Positions 17,093 through 27,145 of a DNA stretch of 64,000 nucleotides are shown here, piece after piece (position 1 is the stretch's first letter; each line of letters starts with the position of its first letter). Both the position numbers and the translations under genes were made by a program. The notes beneath the pieces were generated by a model. It was not told the origin of the DNA. It saw only the letters and a list, made by a program, of their open reading frames with translations, and searched no databases. The stretch comes from Pseudarthrobacter sp. NIBRBAC000502770 (GTDB lineage Bacteria > Actinomycetota > Actinomycetes > Actinomycetales > Micrococcaceae), in NCBI RefSeq assembly GCF_006517815.1, contig NZ_CP041198.1:1178001-1242000 (forward strand), in the 5' to 3' direction.

Positions 17093-18705
17093 CCGGGTCA
17101 GGAGGCAATACAGGCGGACGGGGCAGCGGCGGGAAAGGCGGGCAGGGCGGCAGCGGCGGACCTCCCGGCGGCGGCCGTGGCAACGGCGGTCCCCGGGACG
17201 CCAGCCGGCGGAACGCCAAGGGCCGCGAACGCAACCGCGGGCCGCAGCGGAGCTTCACCGGGCAGGCTCCGTCCCAGCGCACCAGGCGCGCGGATCCCGC
17301 CCGCCTCGTGGCCTTCGAGGTGCTCCGCGCCGTCGCGGCGGAAGACGCCTACGCCAACCTCGTGCTGCCGGCCCGGATCCGGCACCACCACCTGGACAAG
17401 CGGGACGCCGGGTTCGCCACCGAACTGAGCTATGGCGCACTCCGCAACCAAGGCACCTATGACGCCATCCTGGCACGGTGCGTGGACCGTCCCCTGGCCC
17501 AGCTGGACCCGGCCATCCTTGATGCGCTCCGCATCGGTGCCCACCAACTGCTTGCCATGCGGGTCCCGGCCCACGCTGCCCTGGACCAGACCGTGGGGCT
17601 CGCCCGCGCGGTGATCGGCGCCGGACCGTCAACACTGATCAACGCCGTCCTGCGCAAGGTCGCCGCCCGGAGCCTCGAGGAGTGGCTGGACCTGTTGGTG
17701 GAAGGCGAAACCGACGCTACGAAGGTAGCAGCGGTGAAGTACGCGCACCCCGAGTGGATCGTGCGCGCCATGCGCCAGTCCCTCGTGGCCCACGGCCGGT
17801 CCGCGGCGGAGATCGACGAGCTGTTGGAAGCTGACAACGCCGCCCCGGTGGTCAACCTCGTTGCGCTGCCCGGCCTGGGCAGCCTGGACGAAGCACTGGA
17901 AAGTGGCGCCGCTCCCGGGGAGCTTGTTGAAGGCTCAGCGCTTTCCAGTGGCGGCGACCTTGGCCGGCTGGCTTCCGTCCGCGCCGGCACCACCCGTGTA
18001 CAGGATGTCGGTTCCCAGTTGGTGGCCAGGGCCCTGGCCGCGGTGGATCTTGGCGGGCCGGCGGACGGAAGCGCGGCCGTCAGCGCTCCAGCGGTGGACG
18101 GCGACGCTGAAGCGTGGCTCGATCTTTGTGCCGGTCCCGGCGGGAAGGCGGCGCTCCTGGGTGCGCTGGCGCACCAGCGGGGCGCCACCCTGCTGGCGAA
18201 CGAACCGGCGCCGCACCGGGCCAAGCTGGTCAGCCAGGCATTGTCCGCCGTGCCGCATGGCAGCTGGCAAGTCCGCACCGGCGACGGCCGTGAAGTGGGC
18301 GGTGAGCAGCCGGAGCGTTATGACCGTGTCCTGGCTGACGTTCCCTGTACCGGCCTGGGCGCGCTCCGCCGCAGACCCGAGTCCCGGTGGCGTCGCTCGC
18401 CCAAGGACATCGCGGACCTCGGGCCATTGCAGCGCGAACTGCTGGCCTCGGCCCTGGCCGCCGTCCGGCCAGGGGGAGTGGTGGCCTACGTGACCTGTTC
18501 ACCGCATCCGGCGGAGACAACAGCGGTGGTATCAGACGTCCTGCGCAAGCGCACCGACCTTGAACTCCTTGACGCCGGAGCCGCCCTGGACGCGGTCAGT
18601 CTGACCGGGTCCCTTGGTGCCGGCCACGAGCTGACTGCCCAGCTCTGGCCCCACATCCATCACACCGACGCGATGTTCCTTGCCCTGATCAGGAAGAAAG
18701 CCTGA
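17089..18705 (+). CDS. rsmB: 16S rRNA m5C967 methyltransferase RsmB
   Basis: A 538-residue RNA methyltransferase. After the N-terminus comes a NusB-like helical domain (about 70-210, [11 protein letters not shown]...[13 protein letters not shown]). The SAM domain has [15 protein letters not shown], the catalytic PCTGLG and a second cysteine in [11 protein letters not shown]. The first ~65 residues are a disordered Gly- and Arg-rich extension (GGxGGxGG repeats, then [11 protein letters not shown]), not found in the Escherichia coli protein and probably RNA-binding. Its last 4-bp overlap with fmt places it in the translation-initiation operon. Confidence 0.95.
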   Translation: MTGSGGNTGGRGSGGKGGQGGSGGPPGGGRGNGGPRDASRRNAKGRERNRGPQRSFTGQAPSQRTRRADPARLVAFEVLRAVAAEDAYANLVLPARIRHHHLDKRDAGFATELSYGALRNQGTYDAILARCVDRPLAQLDPAILDALRIGAHQLLAMRVPAHAALDQTVGLARAVIGAGPSTLINAVLRKVAARSLEEWLDLLVEGETDATKVAAVKYAHPEWIVRAMRQSLVAHGRSAAEIDELLEADNAAPVVNLVALPGLGSLDEALESGAAPGELVEGSALSSGGDLGRLASVRAGTTRVQDVGSQLVARALAAVDLGGPADGSAAVSAPAVDGDAEAWLDLCAGPGGKAALLGALAHQRGATLLANEPAPHRAKLVSQALSAVPHGSWQVRTGDGREVGGEQPERYDRVLADVPCTGLGALRRRPESRWRRSPKDIADLGPLQRELLASALAAVRPGGVVAYVTCSPHPAETTAVVSDVLRKRTDLELLDAGAALDAVSLTGSLGAGHELTAQLWPHIHHTDAMFLALIRKKA

Positions 18706-18785
18706 CCATCAGGAACGGCGCGACACCCAGCAGCCACGGCGTGATCCATGCCGTGGGACCAGAACAACCAGCGAAAGGCATTTCC

Positions 18786-19463
18786 GTGACGCAGTGCTGC
18801 ATCAACCCGAGCATCCTCTCCGCCGACTTCGTCAACCTTGAGGCTGAACTGCAGCGGATCAGCAATGCCGATGCCGTGCACGTCGATGTCATGGACAACC
18901 ACTTCGTTCCCAACCTGACCATCGGGTTGCCCGTGGTGCAGCGGATCCAGGCCGTCAGCCCCGTACCGCTCGATGCGCACCTGATGATCGCGGACGCGGA
19001 CCGCTGGGCGCCTGGTTTCGCGGACGCCGGCCTGGCCTCCGTGACGTTCCACGCGGAAGCATCCGTTGCGCCCATCAAGCTGGCGCGGGAACTGCGCAGC
19101 AGGGGAGCCAAAGCAGGGATGGCCCTGCGCCCCGCGACGGCAGTGGAACCGTACCTGGACATGCTGGCGGAACTGGACATGCTGCTCATCATGACCGTGG
19201 AACCGGGCTTCGGCGGCCAGGCGTTCCTGGACATCACCCTGCCCAAGATCCGCAGGGCCCGGGCGGCCGTGGAGGGTTCCGGACTGGGGGTTGCGATCCA
19301 GGTGGATGGCGGCATTACCGAAGAGACCATTGCCCGCGCCGCCGAAGCCGGGGCGAACGTCTTTGTGGCCGGTTCCGCTGTGTATGGCGCCGAGGATCCG
19401 TCCGCTGCGATCGACCTGCTGCGAGCCAAGGGCAGCCGGACATTACGTGCCGCGACGGAATAA
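18786..19463 (+). CDS. rpe: ribulose-phosphate 3-epimerase
   Basis: Interconverts ribulose 5-phosphate and xylulose 5-phosphate in the pentose phosphate pathway. The TIM-barrel motifs are clear: [54 protein letters not shown] and the phosphate-binding [10 protein letters not shown] set the start at GTG 18786, where an AAAGGC site precedes it and the usual N-terminus begins; the frame is open from 18741. It supplies ribulose 5-phosphate, the substrate of RibB, which fits its place just before the riboflavin genes. Confidence 0.96.
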   Translation: MTQCCINPSILSADFVNLEAELQRISNADAVHVDVMDNHFVPNLTIGLPVVQRIQAVSPVPLDAHLMIADADRWAPGFADAGLASVTFHAEASVAPIKLARELRSRGAKAGMALRPATAVEPYLDMLAELDMLLIMTVEPGFGGQAFLDITLPKIRRARAAVEGSGLGVAIQVDGGITEETIARAAEAGANVFVAGSAVYGAEDPSAAIDLLRAKGSRTLRAATE

Positions 19464-19504
19464 CCGGGAGGCCATCCGGGTTGTGGCACAATAACAACAC
19501 ACAT

Positions 19505-19649
19505 ACGTGCTCCGGGGTCGGTGTAAGTCCGAACCGGCGGTGACAGTCCGCGACCCGCGAGCCGGTGTCCTCCCAGGAGGATTCCGGCAGACGGTTGAAC
19601 CGGTGGAATTCCGGTACCGACAGTTAAAGTCTGGATGAGAGAAGCACGT
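19505..19649 (+). promoter_or_regulatory. FMN riboswitch (RFN element)
   Basis: The full conserved core is visible: a P1 stem ACGTGCT/AGCACGT (19505-19511 with 19643-19649), GGGGTCGGTG, GAACCGGCGGT, GACAGTCCGCGACCC, the CCGGTGGAATTCCGG arm and GTCTGGATGAGAGAAG. It senses FMN and should reduce expression of the riboflavin genes that follow. No T-run terminator is seen between it and ribD, so control is probably at translation, as is common in actinobacteria. Confidence 0.97.
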
Positions 19650-19704
19650 ACAGCTGTATCTGCGCAGCCTTTGGGCTCCGCAGCGTTCTGCTGTCGTATC
19701 CCCG

Positions 19705-19762
19705 GAGCCATCGCGGTTCGACAGGGAAGGAACGACGCACAATGAACCCCCAGCGATGGCTC
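19705..19762 (+). promoter_or_regulatory. 10-bp inverted repeat enclosing the first start codon after the riboswitch
   Basis: GAGCCATCGC (19705-19714) and GCGATGGCTC (19753-19762) are perfect inverted copies. The 38-base loop contains the AAGGAA ribosome site (about 19727-19732) and the ATG at 19742. It may be part of the expression platform of the FMN riboswitch. The role is inferred; the repeat itself is read directly. Confidence 0.6.
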
Positions 19763-19825
19763 TTAAACGTCGCAAGTCCTGCCGCTTCCAAGGCAGGCAA
19801 CTACTCCGCATCGGCAGCCGCATGA
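19742..19825 (+). CDS. 27-codon leader ORF overlapping the ribD start (ATGA)
   Basis: An ATG with an AAGGAA site opens a 27-residue reading frame (MNPQRWLLNVASP...) whose stop TGA overlaps the likely ribD ATG at 19822. Its arrangement suggests translational coupling: ribosomes that translate the leader restart at ribD. Without it, ribD has no visible ribosome site of its own. The peptide has no recognisable function. The other reading is that ribD itself starts at 19756, giving a longer N-terminus. Confidence 0.45.
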   Translation: MNPQRWLLNVASPAASKAGNYSASAAA

Positions 19826-20960
19826 CGGGCGCCGCGAAACTCCAGCCGGGCGCCGGCGCGGTCACAGCCTTCAGCGCCGCCGAAACGGGCGCCATGGAAG
19901 ACGCCCTTAAAGCAGCACTGGAAGGCCCCCGCGGCGCGAATCCCCTCGTGGGGGCGGTCGTCGTCGGGCCTGACGGCCGGCAGCTGGTTTCCGGCCACCA
20001 CCGCGGTGCCGGGACCGCACATGCCGAAGCCGACGCAATAGCCCAGGCCGCCGCCGTCGGACTGGATCTGTCCGGCTGCACCATGGTGGTCACGCTGGAA
20101 CCCTGCAACCACGTGGGCCGCACGGGTCCCTGCACGGAAGCGATCATCGCCGCCGGGATCACGGACGTGGTATACGCCGTGGACGACCCCCATGACCCTG
20201 CTGCCGGGGGCGCGGCGACACTGCGTGCAGCAGGCATCCGGGTCCGCAGCGGACTGGGCGCCGATGAAGCCCTGGACCTGAACCGCCAGTGGTTCGAGGC
20301 AGTGGCTGCCAAGCGGCCCTTCGTCACCCTCCACATCGCGCAGACCCTTGACGCCCGCATCGCTGCCGAAGACGGCACCAGCCAGTGGATCTCCAGCCCG
20401 GAGTCCCTGGCGGACAACCACGGGATCCGCGGCCGCATCGATGCCATCCTGGTGGGCACCCAGACCGTGATGGTGGACAACCCGCGGCTGACCGCCCGGG
20501 ATGCCGCCGGCAACCCGGCATCCAAACAACCCGTTCGTGCGGTCATGGGCCTGCGTGCCATCCCGGAGGACGCCGCCATCCATGGGGACGACGGCCTGGC
20601 CGTCCACCTTCCCACCCGTGATCCGCACGAAGCCCTGTCAACGCTGTATTCGTCCGGCATCCGGCACGTCATGGTGGAGGGGGGTCCAGCATCCTGAGCT
20701 CCTTCCTGGCGGCCGGCCTGGTGGATGAACTCATCGTGTACCTGGCGCCCACACTGCTGGGATCCGGCACCCCTGCACTGAACGGGCTGGGCATCACCAG
20801 CCTTCCCGACGCCCAGCAATGGGAATGGGATGCGTCCGACGGCGGCGCGGTACGGACGCTGGGCCGGGACCTCAGGCTCCACCTCAGACCGCAACGGCAT
20901 GTTGCACTTGACCACCCACCAACCCGCGCAGCCGCGGAGCCAGCCCAGGGAGGCTACTGA
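19822..20960 (+). pseudogene. ribD: ribD (pyrimidine deaminase/reductase), frame broken by one missing base
   Basis: Bifunctional enzyme of riboflavin synthesis: deaminates then reduces the pyrimidine product of RibA. The deaminase half has GTAHAEADAI and EPCNHVGRTGPCTEA, the zinc site. The reductase half has LHIAQTLDARIA and VMVEGGP. At about 20680-20692 the frame reaches a TGA after GGPAS, but shifting by one base restores ILSSFLAAGLVDELIVYLAP...GSGTPAL to a stop at 20958-20960. One C missing from GCC-ATC explains it. The stop overlaps the ribE ATG by one base. Either a true mutation or a sequencing error; the latter is likelier because both halves are well kept. Confidence 0.88.
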
Positions 20961-21622
20961 TGTTTACCGGAATTATTGCCGAGCAGGGGCAGGTGCTGTC
21001 CGTCGAGCGGGACGGCAACACCAGCGCCACCGTCCGGCTGCATGCGCCCGCCTCCACCGAGGGCCTGGCACTTGGGGGCTCCATCGCCGTCAACGGTGTC
21101 TGCCTCACGGCAACAGCGATTGACGGCAAGGACTTCAGCGTCGACGTCATGGGGGAGACCCTGGTGCGGAGTACCATCGGCGAGCTCACCGCAGGCGACT
21201 CCGTCAACCTGGAGCGGTGCGTTCCCGCAGGCGGCCGCCTGGATGGCCACGTGGTGCAAGGCCACGTGGACGGCGTGGGTGTCCTGCTGGAACGGGAAGC
21301 CCAAGGCAACTGGGAGCGGCTGCGCTTCGGCGTTCCCGCCAACCTGGCCCGCTACATCGCCGAGAAAGGCTCCATCGCCATCGACGGCGTCTCCCTCACC
21401 GTGACGGCCGTCAGCCCGGCGGCGGAGCAGGAACCCTGGTTCGAAGTGGGCCTGATCCCCACCACCCTCGCCGAAACCGGCCTGGGCACCAAGACCACCG
21501 GCAGCCGCGTGAACCTCGAAGTGGACGTCCTGGCCAAATACACCGAACGGCTGCTTGCTTTCCGCGGCGCCGGCTCACCGGCAGGAAACGGCGAAGCCGC
21601 CCTGGCGGGAGGTGCACGGTGA
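20960..21622 (+). CDS. ribE: riboflavin synthase, alpha subunit
   Basis: Dismutates two 6,7-dimethyl-8-ribityllumazine molecules to riboflavin. The 220-residue protein starts [10 protein letters not shown] and consists of two similar barrels: [15 protein letters not shown] with GETLVRST in the first, and [15 protein letters not shown] with [13 protein letters not shown] in the second. It follows ribD with a one-base stop/start overlap and overlaps ribB by 4 bp. Confidence 0.96.
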   Translation: MFTGIIAEQGQVLSVERDGNTSATVRLHAPASTEGLALGGSIAVNGVCLTATAIDGKDFSVDVMGETLVRSTIGELTAGDSVNLERCVPAGGRLDGHVVQGHVDGVGVLLEREAQGNWERLRFGVPANLARYIAEKGSIAIDGVSLTVTAVSPAAEQEPWFEVGLIPTTLAETGLGTKTTGSRVNLEVDVLAKYTERLLAFRGAGSPAGNGEAALAGGAR

Positions 21623-22392
21623 ACGCTGCAGTGCGCCTGGAACCCGCCGTCGCGAACGATCCCCAAACCAGCCAGCCGGTAACCGGTGGCTCCTCGGCGG
21701 TCGGCGCGTCATCCGGACCAGCCCGGGGACTGGACTCCATCGCGGACGCCGTGCGGGCCATGGCTGCCGGGCGCCCGGTGCTGGTGGTCGACAACGAGGA
21801 CCGCGAAAACGAAGGCGACATCATCTTCGCCGCCCAGCACGCAACTCCGGCGCTGATGGGCTGGACCATCCGGTACAGCTCCGGAGTGATCTGCGTGCCG
21901 CTGACCGGGGACCGCGCCGACGCACTGGCCCTGCCTCCCATGACGGCTGTCAACGAGGACGCTAAAGGCACCGCCTACACCGTCTCCTGTGATGCGGCCA
22001 TCGGTGTCAGCACGGGAATATCCGCCACGGACCGGGCCCTGACCGCAAGGATCCTGGCCGACCCGCAGGCCGGACCGGCGTCCGTGACCAGGCCGGGGCA
22101 TATTTTCCCGCTCCGTGCCGTTGATGGTGGTGTGCGGGAACGCCAGGGCCACACAGAGGCCGCTGTGGACCTGTGCCGCCTTGCGGGCCTTGAGCCTGTC
22201 GGGGTGATCGCGGAAGTGGTGTACGACGACGGCGAAATGATGCGCCTGGACGGGCTCCGTTCGTTCGCAGCTGAACATGGGTGCCCCCTCATCTCCATCG
22301 AGGACCTGGTGGCGTATCTTGAAGCCGGGGCCGGGGGCGCCCCGGATGAGGATGCCCGGGTGGTCCCGGGTGGAGAAAAGGAGAAACGATGA
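21619..22392 (+). CDS. ribB: 3,4-dihydroxy-2-butanone-4-phosphate synthase
   Basis: Forms the four-carbon unit of riboflavin from ribulose 5-phosphate. The 257-residue protein has the acidic active loop [15 protein letters not shown], the middle ISATDRALT and the C-terminal [16 protein letters not shown]. The start is GTG 21619, overlapping the ribE stop (GTGA); a frame open upstream from 21217 is a shadow of ribE. Often this domain is fused to RibA; here the two are separate genes overlapping by ATGA at 22389. The first ~40 residues are low-complexity. Confidence 0.95.
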   Translation: MNAAVRLEPAVANDPQTSQPVTGGSSAVGASSGPARGLDSIADAVRAMAAGRPVLVVDNEDRENEGDIIFAAQHATPALMGWTIRYSSGVICVPLTGDRADALALPPMTAVNEDAKGTAYTVSCDAAIGVSTGISATDRALTARILADPQAGPASVTRPGHIFPLRAVDGGVRERQGHTEAAVDLCRLAGLEPVGVIAEVVYDDGEMMRLDGLRSFAAEHGCPLISIEDLVAYLEAGAGGAPDEDARVVPGGEKEKR

Positions 22393-23123
22393 CGGCAGCG
22401 GCAGCCAGCGACGACAGCCAGCACAACGGTCACCGCAAGTCCCACGCGGTGTCCGGCGAGGCGCCCCATCCCGTCAGCGGAGGACCGGTAGTGCAACTGC
22501 CCACCGCCTTTGGCGACTTCGTGGCGCAGGCGTGGACCGACCTTGTGACCGGTGTGGAGCACCTGGCCGTCAGCTCGCCAAACGCTCCCACCGACGGAAA
22601 AGCTCCCTTGGTCCGGCTGCACTCCGAGTGCCTTACCGGCGATGTCTTTGGCTCCTACCGGTGCGACTGCGGGGAACAGCTCGCTTTCGCGCTGGAGCTG
22701 ATCCGGGACAACGGCGGAACACTGCTCTACCTTCGCGGCCAGGAAGGCCGCGGCATCGGCCTTGCCAACAAGATCAAGGCCTACGCGCTGCAGGAAGCCG
22801 GCTTCGACACCGTGGAGGCCAACGAACAGCTGGGCCTTCCCGTTGATGCCCGCTGCTACAAGGCCGCGGCGCAGATCCTGGCCGAAATGGGCCTGCATGA
22901 AGTACGGCTGCTGAGCAACAACCCGGACAAGCAGAACAGGCTGGCCAAGGCCGGGGTGACGGTGGTGGAAATGGTTCCCACGGAGGTCCCCTCCCGTGAA
23001 CAGAACATCCGGTACCTGCGCACCAAGAAGGACCGCATGGAACACCGGCTGCTGCTGGACTCCCAGGTGGCTCCCGTGCCCGTCCCGGCTTCCGAAACCC
23101 CCTACCACCACGAACAAGACTGA
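22389..23123 (+). CDS. ribA: GTP cyclohydrolase II
   Basis: Opens the GTP ring at the first step of riboflavin synthesis. The 244-residue protein has the zinc site [20 protein letters not shown] (two Cys of C-D-C plus the earlier Cys), the catalytic [13 protein letters not shown] and the GTP-binding LLSNNPDKQ. The N-terminal ~35 residues are Ser/His/Ala-rich and not part of the enzyme. It overlaps ribB by 4 bp, the remains of or precursor to the common RibBA fusion. Confidence 0.95.
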   Translation: MTAAAASDDSQHNGHRKSHAVSGEAPHPVSGGPVVQLPTAFGDFVAQAWTDLVTGVEHLAVSSPNAPTDGKAPLVRLHSECLTGDVFGSYRCDCGEQLAFALELIRDNGGTLLYLRGQEGRGIGLANKIKAYALQEAGFDTVEANEQLGLPVDARCYKAAAQILAEMGLHEVRLLSNNPDKQNRLAKAGVTVVEMVPTEVPSREQNIRYLRTKKDRMEHRLLLDSQVAPVPVPASETPYHHEQD

Positions 23124-23156
23124 CGTCTTCACGAACGAACGGAACACTGAAAACCC

Positions 23157-23645
23157 ATGAGCGGACACGGCGCCCCCGACATCGACCTCAGCACCCTCAA
23201 CCCGGCTGAAACCTCGCAGCTGAAGCTGGCCATCATTGCAGCCAGCTGGCACACGCAGATCATGGACGGCCTCCTGGACGGGGCACTCCGCGCCGCCAAG
23301 GACGCCGGGATCGCCGAGCCCACCGTGCTGCGGGTCCCCGGCAGCTTCGAACTTCCCGTTGCCGCCGCCCGCCTGGCACCGCACTTTGACGCCGTGGTTG
23401 CCCTCGGCGTCGTGATCCGCGGCGGCACGCCGCACTTCGACTACGTCTGCCAGGCCGCGACGTCGGGACTCACCGACGTCAGCGTCTCCACCGGCGTGCC
23501 GGTCGGCTTCGGCGTGCTCACCTGCGACAACGAACAGCAGGGCCTCGACCGCGCCGGGCTGCCCGGCTCCAAGGAAGACAAGGGCCACGAGGCCGTCACC
23601 GCGGCGCTGGCCACCGCCGTCGTCCTCAAGCAGTACCGCAGCTAA
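23157..23645 (+). CDS. ribH: 6,7-dimethyl-8-ribityllumazine synthase
   Basis: Condenses the RibB and RibD products into lumazine, the substrate of RibE; forms capsid-like oligomers in many bacteria. The 162-residue protein has [37 protein letters not shown] with the catalytic His, and [11 protein letters not shown]. It is the last rib gene, 33 bp after ribA, and 104 bp separate it from hisE. Confidence 0.97.
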   Translation: MSGHGAPDIDLSTLNPAETSQLKLAIIAASWHTQIMDGLLDGALRAAKDAGIAEPTVLRVPGSFELPVAAARLAPHFDAVVALGVVIRGGTPHFDYVCQAATSGLTDVSVSTGVPVGFGVLTCDNEQQGLDRAGLPGSKEDKGHEAVTAALATAVVLKQYRS

Positions 23646-23749
23646 GCGGCACCGCGCTGCACGGGCGCGGTGTGTATTCCCTCACATCGCGCCCGTCATG
23701 CAACCGCCCGGGAAGCGCCGCTGCGTCCGCAGCAAGTAGGCTGGAGGGC

Positions 23750-24013
23750 GTGAAGAATTTCGAGACGCTGTTCGCTGAGCTCAGCGAGAAGGCAGCCACC
23801 CGCCCGGAAGGCTCCCGCACCGTCGCTGAATTGGAGTCCGGTGTTCACGGCATCGGCAAAAAAGTCGTTGAGGAAGCAGCCGAAGTATGGATGGCTGCCG
23901 AATATGAATCCGATGAAGCTGCGGCCGAGGAAATCTCCCAGCTGCTGTACCACCTGCAGGTCCTCATGCTCGCAAAAGGCCTGACCCTGGAAGACGTCTA
24001 CAAGCATCTGTAG
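23750..24013 (+). CDS. hisE: phosphoribosyl-ATP diphosphatase
   Basis: Second step of histidine synthesis. The 87-residue protein is all helical and has the MazG-like acidic motifs [18 protein letters not shown] and the C-terminal [23 protein letters not shown]. The GTG at 23750 gives the usual length; the frame is open further upstream without a ribosome site. It precedes hisG by 81 bp. Confidence 0.95.
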   Translation: MKNFETLFAELSEKAATRPEGSRTVAELESGVHGIGKKVVEEAAEVWMAAEYESDEAAAEEISQLLYHLQVLMLAKGLTLEDVYKHL

Positions 24014-24094
24014 CCACCGGCCGGCGCTTTGCCGCCGGCCTCCTGTGGCCTGCATTGCCTGAAACCCAGACCTTCCACCCAGAAAGAATTTCCC

Positions 24095-24955
24095 ATGCTG
24101 CGAGTAGCCGTCCCCAACAAGGGCTCCCTGTCCGAAGCCGCGTCCGCCATGCTCTCCGAAGCCGGGTACCGCCAGCGGCGCGACAGCCGCGAGCTGGTCA
24201 TGGTGGACCCTGACAACGACATTGAGTTCTTCTTCCTCCGCCCCCGCGACATCGCGGTCTACGTAGGCCGCGGAACGCTCGACGTCGGCATCACCGGCCG
24301 CGACCTGCTGCTGGACGCCGAGGTGGAAGCCGAAGAGCTCCTGCCACTGGGATTCGCCGCGTCAACGTTCCGCTTCGCCGGCCCGGTGGGCGATTTCAGT
24401 TCCGCCGCCGAACTCGAAGGCAAGCGCCTGGCCACCAGCTACGACGGCCTGCTGCGCAACTACCTGGCCGAACGCGGCATCAACGCGAGGGTGGTCCGGC
24501 TCGACGGCGCCGTTGAATCCTCCGTACGCCTCGGCGTCGCGGACGCAATCGCTGACGTCGTGGAAACCGGCAACACCCTCAAGGCCGCCGGGATGGAAAT
24601 CTTCGGCGAACCCATCCTCAAATCCGAAGCCGTCCTCATCCGGCGCACCGGTTCCGGCGGGGAAGCGAACGGCACGGCCAAGGAGATCGACGTCCTTATC
24701 CGCCGGCTCCAGGGCGTCCTGGTGGCGCGCCAGTACGTGCTGATGGACTACGACATCCGGAAGGAGCTCGTAGAGAAGGCCGCCAGCCTGACCCCGGGCC
24801 TTGAATCGCCCACCGTCTCCCCCCTGCGCGACTCCGACTGGGTGGCGGTCCGGTCCATGGTTCCCAAGAAGGAAACCAACCGGATCATGGACGAACTGTA
24901 CGACCTGGGCGCCCGCGCCATCCTGGTCAGCAGCATCCACGCCTGCCGCATCTGA
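24095..24955 (+). CDS. hisG: ATP phosphoribosyltransferase (long form)
   Basis: First and feedback-regulated step of histidine synthesis. The 286-residue length and the C-terminal domain (VLMDYDIRKELVEKA...VSSIHACRI) mark the long HisG that carries its own histidine-binding regulatory domain. The catalytic part has LRVAVPNKGSLSE, DVGITGRDLL and the phosphate loop VESSVRLGVADAIADVVETGNTL. I chose ATG 24095, the standard N-terminus after an AGAAAGAA site. Confidence 0.96.
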   Translation: MLRVAVPNKGSLSEAASAMLSEAGYRQRRDSRELVMVDPDNDIEFFFLRPRDIAVYVGRGTLDVGITGRDLLLDAEVEAEELLPLGFAASTFRFAGPVGDFSSAAELEGKRLATSYDGLLRNYLAERGINARVVRLDGAVESSVRLGVADAIADVVETGNTLKAAGMEIFGEPILKSEAVLIRRTGSGGEANGTAKEIDVLIRRLQGVLVARQYVLMDYDIRKELVEKAASLTPGLESPTVSPLRDSDWVAVRSMVPKKETNRIMDELYDLGARAILVSSIHACRI

Positions 24956-24997
24956 GCATCGGCGACCCCCAGCAGCACTGAATATCCAGGAGTTCCC

Positions 24998-25774
24998 ATG
25001 GCAGTAGCAGTCCGCGTCATTCCCTGCCTCGACGTCGACGCCGGGCGCGTCGTCAAGGGCGTTAACTTCGAGGGCCTCCGCGATGCCGGCGACCCCGTGG
25101 AGCTCGCCCACCGCTACGACAACGCCGGCGCCGATGAACTGACCTTCCTCGATGTCACGGCCTCCTCAGGCAACCGCGAGACCACGTTCGACGTCGTCCG
25201 GCGCACCGCCGAGGAAGTCTTCATTCCGCTCACCGTTGGCGGCGGCGTCCGCGGCGTGGCAGAGGTGGACAAGCTCCTGCGCTACGGCGCGGACAAGGCC
25301 TCCATCAACACCGCCGCCGTGGCCCGGCCCGGCGTCATCGACGAAATCACCCGGCACTTCGGTTCCCAGGTGCTGGTCCTTTCCGTTGACGCCCGCCGCA
25401 CCCGGCCGGGGTCCCAGCCCACGCCGTCGGGGTTTGAAGTGACCACCCATGGCGGCCGCACCGGTACCGGGATCGACGCCATTGAGTGGGCCAGGGAAGC
25501 GGCCGACCGCGGGGTGGGGGAGATCCTGTTGAACTCCATCGACGCGGACGGCACCAAGGACGGCTTCGATCTCGAACTCATCAAGCTGGTCCGCGCCGCG
25601 GTCAGGGTTCCGATCATCGCGTCCGGCGGAGCGGGGGAGCCGGCGCACTTTCCGCCCGCCGTCGCGGCCGGTGCGGACGCGGTCCTGGCCGCCTCGATCT
25701 TCCACTGGGGACCGGACAACATGATGTCCCAGGTCAAGGACGCGATCCGCGAAGCAGGCTTCGAAGTCAGGTAG
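24998..25774 (+). CDS. hisF: imidazole glycerol phosphate synthase, cyclase subunit
   Basis: Forms imidazole glycerol phosphate and AICAR with ammonia supplied by HisH. The 258-residue TIM barrel has [36 protein letters not shown] and [20 protein letters not shown]. hisH is not next to it, nor are hisA and hisB, so the rest of the pathway lies outside the window. It follows hisG by 42 bp. Confidence 0.97.
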   Translation: MAVAVRVIPCLDVDAGRVVKGVNFEGLRDAGDPVELAHRYDNAGADELTFLDVTASSGNRETTFDVVRRTAEEVFIPLTVGGGVRGVAEVDKLLRYGADKASINTAAVARPGVIDEITRHFGSQVLVLSVDARRTRPGSQPTPSGFEVTTHGGRTGTGIDAIEWAREAADRGVGEILLNSIDADGTKDGFDLELIKLVRAAVRVPIIASGGAGEPAHFPPAVAAGADAVLAASIFHWGPDNMMSQVKDAIREAGFEVR

Positions 25775-25834
25775 TCCCCACCCGCTCCCTCACCCCGCTT
25801 CGGCCAGGGACCCCTGCGGGCGTTGGGCCCGCCT

Positions 25835-26479
25835 TTAGAGTCCTACTTCGGCTGACTGGAGGAGGGCGACGGCGTCGGGCTGGCCTTCGAAGGTGACCAG
25901 GGCGTGGCGGGTGCGGCCATGGGCGTGCATGAGCAATTCACCCGGCTCACCGACGATTGCCACCGAAACAGGTGCCCGCTTTGCGACGTGGCGGGGGCCG
26001 GACGGACGGACCAGGACAATGCCCAGGTCCACGCCGCGGTAGAGGATGGCGGCACGCTTGACCAGTTCGTCCCACAACGCATCCGAGTAGGCCTCGTCCA
26101 GGGCCCTGGGCGCCCACCGGTCCACGGCGCGCCGGACGTCCTCCGTATGGACGAAGTATTCAATCAGGTTGGCGCTCTCATCCAGCGCAGGGATGCTCAT
26201 CGGAGAGAGGGCAGGCGGCCCGGCGCGGAAGGTGTTCACCAGCCGGGCGTAGTCCTCGTTGGTGGTGAGCTTGGCGGCCAGCTTCGCGGTGGCCTGGTCC
26301 GAGGCCTTTGCCAGGCGCTTGATGATCAAACCGAGCCCGACGGCGGCCTTCCGCTCGCGCAGGTAAAGGTGCGCGGCAAGGTCCCTGGTGCGCCAGCCCT
26401 TGCACAGCGTGGGCGCATCAGGGCCGGCCGCAAGCAGGGTTTCGGCAAGGACTTCTCGGGACGGTTCGACGAAATGCAT
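25835..26479 (-). CDS. TIGR03085-type metal-binding protein (DinB/mycothiol-isomerase-like)
   Basis: A 214-residue protein that I recognise as the TIGR03085 family, helical-bundle relatives of mycothiol-dependent isomerases. It begins [26 protein letters not shown], followed by [15 protein letters not shown] (candidate metal His) and [14 protein letters not shown] with another His. Function unknown. The start is the ATG at 26479; an upstream extension of the frame overlaps the his gene and is a shadow. It sits on the opposite strand between hisF and hisI, divergent from hisI. Confidence 0.8.
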   Translation of the reverse strand: MHFVEPSREVLAETLLAAGPDAPTLCKGWRTRDLAAHLYLRERKAAVGLGLIIKRLAKASDQATAKLAAKLTTNEDYARLVNTFRAGPPALSPMSIPALDESANLIEYFVHTEDVRRAVDRWAPRALDEAYSDALWDELVKRAAILYRGVDLGIVLVRPSGPRHVAKRAPVSVAIVGEPGELLMHAHGRTRHALVTFEGQPDAVALLQSAEVGL

Positions 26480-26591
26480 CACTTGTGAAACTAGCACGAG
26501 TGGTGTGGAGATGGGCAGCACTGCGGCGGCCGGTGGCGTGCCGTTGTTCACATCAGGAGAAGGCTCCGGCGGAGGCACTAGACTTGAGGCG

Positions 26592-27032
26592 ATGTCTGAG
26601 CAGCCAACCCCCGTCCAAACCGCAGGATCCGCCGCGTCCCACGTGCCGGCGTCGTCCGTCGGATCCTCACCGGCGAGCCCGCTTCCCAAGGAGGTGGCCG
26701 CCGCCCTCAAGCGCGATGGCGCGGGCCTGGTGGCCGCCGTGGTGCAGCAGTATGACACGAACGAAGTGCTCATGCTCGGCTGGATGGACGACGAAGCCCT
26801 GCACCGCACCATGACCACCGGCCGCGTGACGTTCTACTCCCGCTCCCGCCAGGAGTACTGGCGCAAGGGGGACACCTCGGGACACGTCCAGTGGGTGAAG
26901 TCCGTAGCCATGGACTGCGACGGCGACGCCCTCCTGGTGCGCGTCGACCAAGTGGGTGCCGCCTGCCACACCGGGACCCGGACCTGCTTCGACGGCAGGG
27001 ACCTTGACGCCGTCGCGGGCCAGGCAGGCTAG
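26592..27032 (+). CDS. hisI: phosphoribosyl-AMP cyclohydrolase
   Basis: Third step of histidine synthesis. The 146-residue protein has the family core [36 protein letters not shown] and the zinc-binding cysteines in [25 protein letters not shown]. The first ~38 residues are Pro/Ser-rich and variable. It stands 114 bp before trpE and may share its transcript. Confidence 0.95.
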   Translation: MSEQPTPVQTAGSAASHVPASSVGSSPASPLPKEVAAALKRDGAGLVAAVVQQYDTNEVLMLGWMDDEALHRTMTTGRVTFYSRSRQEYWRKGDTSGHVQWVKSVAMDCDGDALLVRVDQVGAACHTGTRTCFDGRDLDAVAGQAG

Positions 27033-27145
27033 GCCGAACACATGGCCCGGGCCGGCCGGCAGCCGGCTGCGGGCATCCCATGCAAAGCACATCCAAGGAA
27101 CCGGCGCTGCCGGGCCTTTCGAAGAACAGGCGGACAAGCACAGCC

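Noticed and set aside
27033..27145. possible trp attenuator or leader peptide before trpE
   Set aside because: No frame with clustered Trp codons and no terminator/antiterminator pair could be seen.
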